DNA of 64,000 bases, taken from NCBI RefSeq assembly GCF_007997215.1, contig NZ_VORW01000004.1, forward strand, positions 1 through 64,000. The letters run 5' to 3'. Below are positions 61,164 through 64,000 of this stretch, in pieces. Source of the DNA: Algoriphagus aquimarinus (lineage in GTDB: Bacteria > Bacteroidota > Bacteroidia > Cytophagales > Cyclobacteriaceae). Every line of letters begins with the position of its first letter. Position 1 is the first letter of the stretch. The position numbers and the translations under genes are program-made. The notes under the pieces are model-generated. The model was not told where the DNA came from and made no database searches. It was given only the letters and a program-made list of their open reading frames with translations.

Positions 61164-61368
61164 AAGTATTGGAAGTGAAGCGGCAAAGGTAAGAAATTGA
61201 AGATTGAAAAATTGAAAGATTAAAAAATTGCCTTTCTGTCAGGAATTGAAATGTGAACATCATTGACCTTAATAGGGGAAAGATGCTTTGCTGGTAGTAT
61301 GTATACACTTTTTTTTTACTAGAAAGGGCGAAAACCATTTTGCCTGAGGTAACGGATACATTAATATA

Positions 61369-61403
61369 AAAAGGCTTCCAAGTATTATTTAGAAGCCTTT
61401 TGT
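61369..61403 (-). terminator. Terminator of the small membrane protein gene
   Basis: 10-bp stem AAAAGGCTTC (61369-61378) with GAAGCCTTTT (61392-61401). It lies 23 bases past the minus-strand stop at 61426. Confidence 0.75.
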
Positions 61404-61425
61404 GTAAGAATTGTATGTGTTTTTC

Positions 61426-61650
61426 TTACCTAAGAAATAGGTAATACGCGATGAAGGTTGTTAGTAAAGAGATGCCAAAGCTCAACGAGATGATCTTTGG
61501 ATAATTAGTCACCCATTGCCCTTTTTTTGTGTTGCCTTCTATAATCAACTGCCGATTTGGTCTTACTATCTCTTGCACGAGTGCAAGACAACCTAGAAAG
61601 TAAATAGATAGAATAAGTAAAAAACTAGCTGCAATTTCCATGACATTCAA
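61426..61650 (-). CDS. Small two-helix membrane protein of unknown function
   Basis: 74 residues. Hydrophobic segments at about 5-25 (IAASFLLILSIYFLGCLALV) and 52-72 (IISLSFGISLLTTFIAYYLF) with a polar loop between. No recognised family. It has its own downstream terminator, which supports it as a real gene. Confidence 0.6.
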   Translation of the reverse strand: MNVMEIAASFLLILSIYFLGCLALVQEIVRPNRQLIIEGNTKKGQWVTNYPKIISLSFGISLLTTFIAYYLFLR

Positions 61651-61726
61651 AGTTGAATCTCAAATTTAACAGCAATTCTAAAGGAACCTTTTGAAATAGA
61701 GAAACTTAACAATTTGATAATGAGAA

Positions 61727-61757
61727 AAAAGGTGATTCATCAGAATCACCTTTTGAA
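61727..61757 (-). terminator. Terminator of S8 peptidase gene
   Basis: 12-bp perfect stem (61727-61738 with 61743-61754, AAAAGGTGATTC / GAATCACCTTTT), loop ATCA, preceded by A run reading as T on the minus strand; 17 bases after the stop. Confidence 0.9.
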
Positions 61758-61771
61758 TAGTCTTTAGAAGC

Positions 61772-62998
61772 TTATCTAATAGCTATGATGTCTGAATTGC
61801 CGTCTGGATCTCCGATAGCAGTTCCTCCGTTACTTGGAATGCCCCAGATCAATAACCCACATACGTGTGGTGATGCCATGGAAGTTCCGCTATAGCTAGC
61901 ATAGCCTCCTGGTACGGTAGAAAGCACTCCTACACCTGGGGCCGCAAAATCAATTGGAGGATTGCCATAGTTAGAAAAGGATGCAAATCTATCTGAACTG
62001 TCTATGGCTGAAACAGTATAAATGTTTGTTCCGTTAGCTCTAGCAGGGGAGTGATTATTTGCATCATCTGATTCATTTCCAGCAGCAAGTGCAACTTTTA
62101 CTCCAGCTCCGCCTAATGCAACAACTGCAGCGTCTAATGCTGAGGATACAGGGCCGCCCAAACTCATGTTAGCTACGTCACCTGAATTCGCATTTGCTGT
62201 AACATAATCCACTCCAGCAATCACTCCTGAATAAGATCCAGAACCTCTAGAATCCAATACTTTCACTGGCACTACAGTCACACCAGCAGCCACACCAATT
62301 ACGCCTATTGAATTATTAATTGCTCCGATAGTTCCTGATACGTGTGTACCATGGCCATTGCCATCTGTGGCAAGGTCTGAATCTCTTCCACTTGAAAAAG
62401 CATTGAATCCTGCAGTGATATTCACATTTAGGTCTGGGTGGGAAGAGTCAATTCCTGAATCGATGATGTATGCCTTTTTAGAGCCTGAGTAAGTTGCTCC
62501 TCCTCCTACTCTGGTAATTCCGTAAGGAGTTTGCTGACTAGTAGATCCTCCTCCTCCACCATTTCCTGGTTTTTTACCTGATGGTGGTGCTAGTGCAATT
62601 ATGCGATCAGGTTCTATTCCTTTTACTGATGGGTCTTTGGAGATGGATTCGAGTTGCTCATCAGATAGAGTGACAGCGAAACCTTGAATAGAATTTCCAT
62701 AGACATAAGTCAAGTTTTCTTCGGCTATTCTATACTTTGCCAAAAGCGCAGAACTTGTTTTACGCATAGCATCCTGAGTTGCAACGTAAGATAAATCTTT
62801 CCGGAAATTTATTTCCGAAGGTTGAAAAGTAACAATGTACTTCCCAGGTATAATGTCTCCTGATTTGTATCCAACAAACTCCATTGAATCACCGGTGATT
62901 GGCGATTCGGCTTCCTGCTGACAAGAGAAAGCAAGAAACGCTAGCAGGACTCCTGCACATAGTACAGGCTTTTTCCAAAGTTGATTTGGGATGGTCAT
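61772..62998 (-). CDS. Subtilisin-like serine peptidase (S8) lipoprotein
   Basis: 408 residues. Signal with lipid Cys26 (LAFLAFSC). An I9-type propeptide (about 48-130, PGKYIVTFQPSEINFRK, then VYGNSIQGFAVTLSDEQL) precedes a Gly-rich linker and the peptidase domain with catalytic Asp180 (YIIDSGIDSSHPDL), His219 (GNGHGTHVSGT) and Ser373 (SGTSMASPHVCG). Proteinase K-like. The chain ends soon after the Ser motif, so the final helix is short. Likely a surface or periplasmic protease. Confidence 0.92.
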   Translation of the reverse strand: MTIPNQLWKKPVLCAGVLLAFLAFSCQQEAESPITGDSMEFVGYKSGDIIPGKYIVTFQPSEINFRKDLSYVATQDAMRKTSSALLAKYRIAEENLTYVYGNSIQGFAVTLSDEQLESISKDPSVKGIEPDRIIALAPPSGKKPGNGGGGGSTSQQTPYGITRVGGGATYSGSKKAYIIDSGIDSSHPDLNVNITAGFNAFSSGRDSDLATDGNGHGTHVSGTIGAINNSIGVIGVAAGVTVVPVKVLDSRGSGSYSGVIAGVDYVTANANSGDVANMSLGGPVSSALDAAVVALGGAGVKVALAAGNESDDANNHSPARANGTNIYTVSAIDSSDRFASFSNYGNPPIDFAAPGVGVLSTVPGGYASYSGTSMASPHVCGLLIWGIPSNGGTAIGDPDGNSDIIAIR

Positions 62999-63101
62999 AT
63001 GTAAGTGGTTATAGATTGTTATTACCTTGACTCTAAGTGATCAAGCAACATAATCTCTTCAATTAATTTGTGAAAACCAAAATTTAGTGCTCGATTAGAG
63101 T

Positions 63102-63128
63102 AAAAAAAAGCCCCGAATGTCGGGGCTT
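63102..63128 (-). terminator. Terminator of S41 peptidase gene
   Basis: Stem AAGCCCCGA / TCGGGGCTT (63108-63116 with 63120-63128) and an A run that reads as T on the minus strand, 6 bases after the stop codon. Confidence 0.9.
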
Positions 63129-63133
63129 GGAGA

Positions 63134-64000
63134 TTATTTTATAATGGGAGATTCTATCATCTTCCCAGTCCTAATTTTCTTATCAAGTGTATTAGCTACT
63201 TCCTCTCGATCTATTTTGATGAATCTCCCTGATGAAGGGACACCTGTGATTTGCTCGATGGCTGTTCTGAGCATTATCTCATTTACATCTCCCAATGATT
63301 TAAGTCTCTCAGTATTTTCATTGATAGCTATGTTTGGTGTGAATCCTGTGCTGTAATCCGATTGATCCAAACTATTGAAGCTTTGCGTTACGATCGGTAA
63401 CAAGCCATAAGCATTGTCAGGATTTTTTTCATCTTCAATCGCGATTGAACCTACGTTTTTACCGTAAGTGACAGCACCTATAAGAAAGACATCCATGTAG
63501 GGCTTTAGTCCATTGATAATTAATTCCGATGCTGAAGCTGTTCCGCCAGAGGTTAGAACATAGAGACGGCTATCGTTTAAGGTATTGCCAAGGTTTTGAG
63601 CTTTATTCAAAAACGCGGTTTTCACGCTGCTCAATGCGGGTATTTCTGAAGCAAGTAACTTGTTGTATTTGGTTTTTGAGAAAATGTCAGAGCTAGTAAC
63701 TCCAGGAGCTATTAGGCTAGCTAGATTTACGGCAGAGGATACGTACCCACCACCATTGTAGCGAAGATCCAATACTAAATTGTTTACATTTTCTGCCTTC
63801 AATTTGGCAAAAATAGCATCCATTTCATTGTCATACTTTGTGTTGTCCGAAGCAGTGCCTGGGGCAAAAAAGTTGTAAATCACATATCCGATTTTTTGAT
63901 TATTTATCGTGTATACTGTGTCAAGAAAATTAGGGTCTTCCGAGAATTCCACTGGTGTAATCGAAATATCATCCATTGCCACATATGCTCCAGCTTCGTC
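63134..64000 (-). CDS. S41 family (C-terminal processing-like) peptidase, N-terminus outside window
   Basis: Only the C-terminal 289 codons are present; the frame stays open to the window edge (DEAGAYVAMDDISIT), so the start and probably a PDZ domain lie beyond 64000. The tail-specific protease domain is clear: IGYVIYNFFAPGT, LVLDLRYNGGGYVSS, catalytic Ser in GGTASASELIINGL and catalytic Lys in VTYGKNVGSI. In Bacteroidota such proteins are usually secreted lipoproteins. It is followed by its own terminator. Confidence 0.9.
   Translation of the reverse strand, partial: DEAGAYVAMDDISITPVEFSEDPNFLDTVYTINNQKIGYVIYNFFAPGTASDNTKYDNEMDAIFAKLKAENVNNLVLDLRYNGGGYVSSAVNLASLIAPGVTSSDIFSKTKYNKLLASEIPALSSVKTAFLNKAQNLGNTLNDSRLYVLTSGGTASASELIINGLKPYMDVFLIGAVTYGKNVGSIAIEDEKNPDNAYGLLPIVTQSFNSLDQSDYSTGFTPNIAINENTERLKSLGDVNEIMLRTAIEQITGVPSSGRFIKIDREEVANTLDKKIRTGKMIESPIIK

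Overview
The window looks like a chromosomal segment of a member of the Bacteroidota, most likely order Cytophagales (Cyclobacteriaceae, Algoriphagus-like). This rests on protein families and gene style, not on a search. There are many Bacteroidota-type lipoproteins (short signal followed by Cys), DUF4221, DUF1080 and CarboxypepD_reg-type proteins, a GxxExxY gene, several TTG starts, almost no Shine-Dalgarno sequences, and promoter-like TAnnTTTG elements upstream of several genes. Base composition is moderate and even, except for one clearly AT-rich gene at 37287-39047.

Layout. 1-580 has no protein gene but holds a small inverted-repeat element and the remnant of a tRNA-Lys-like gene. 581-2095 is a PAS/GAF sensor. 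2273-11296 is a two-armed locus for periplasmic 3-keto-glycoside chemistry: a DUF1080 lipoprotein, a cytochrome c, a TIM-barrel isomerase and a Gfo/Idh oxidoreductase on the minus strand; on the plus strand a nucleoside/sugar symporter, a Tat-exported TIM barrel, a GMC flavoprotein with its Tat-lipoprotein small subunit, and another Tat TIM barrel. 11298-22189 is mixed housekeeping and secreted functions: GH16 glucanase, CsbD, homogentisate dioxygenase, PafA-like phosphatase, Xaa-Pro aminopeptidase, a GxxExxY cassette, an ArsR-type regulator, a HAD phosphatase and PruA. 22477-27060 carries four lipoproteins, three of them DUF4221-like. 27215-36949 holds fabG, lpdA, an ECF sigma/anti-sigma pair, GDPD, threonine aldolase, rarA and a MarR/ferredoxin reductase/ferredoxin set.

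37287-39047 encodes a protein with an N-terminal degenerate P-loop and a C-terminal cytidine-deaminase fold. It resembles the anti-phage dCTP/dCMP deaminases (AvcD type), stands alone, and is compositionally foreign. 39153-44523 has secreted peptidases, a PP-loop ligase and a DUF389 membrane protein.

44695-58731 is a uronate/pectin region: an AGE-type epimerase, uxaB, a LacI regulator, kduD, kduI, a decayed GH28 polygalacturonase, a VOC protein, an Ldh_2-family dehydrogenase, a Gfo/Idh enzyme, uxaA and a three-gene TRAP transporter. Three near-identical 16-bp palindromes (50426, 50602, 55612) lie in front of kduI, of the dead polygalacturonase, and between uxaA and the transporter. They look like the operators of the local LacI protein, which would tie these units into one regulon. 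KDU/DKI and tagaturonate/altronate branches would converge on 2-keto-3-deoxygluconate; uxaC, kdgK and kdgA are not in the window.

58876-59404 is a type II toxin-antitoxin pair between copies of a short dispersed repeat. 59532-64000 has an ABC-F protein, a small membrane protein, a subtilisin-like lipoprotein and the C-terminal part of an S41 peptidase cut by the window edge. No rRNA, intact tRNA, CRISPR array, complete IS or prophage was seen.
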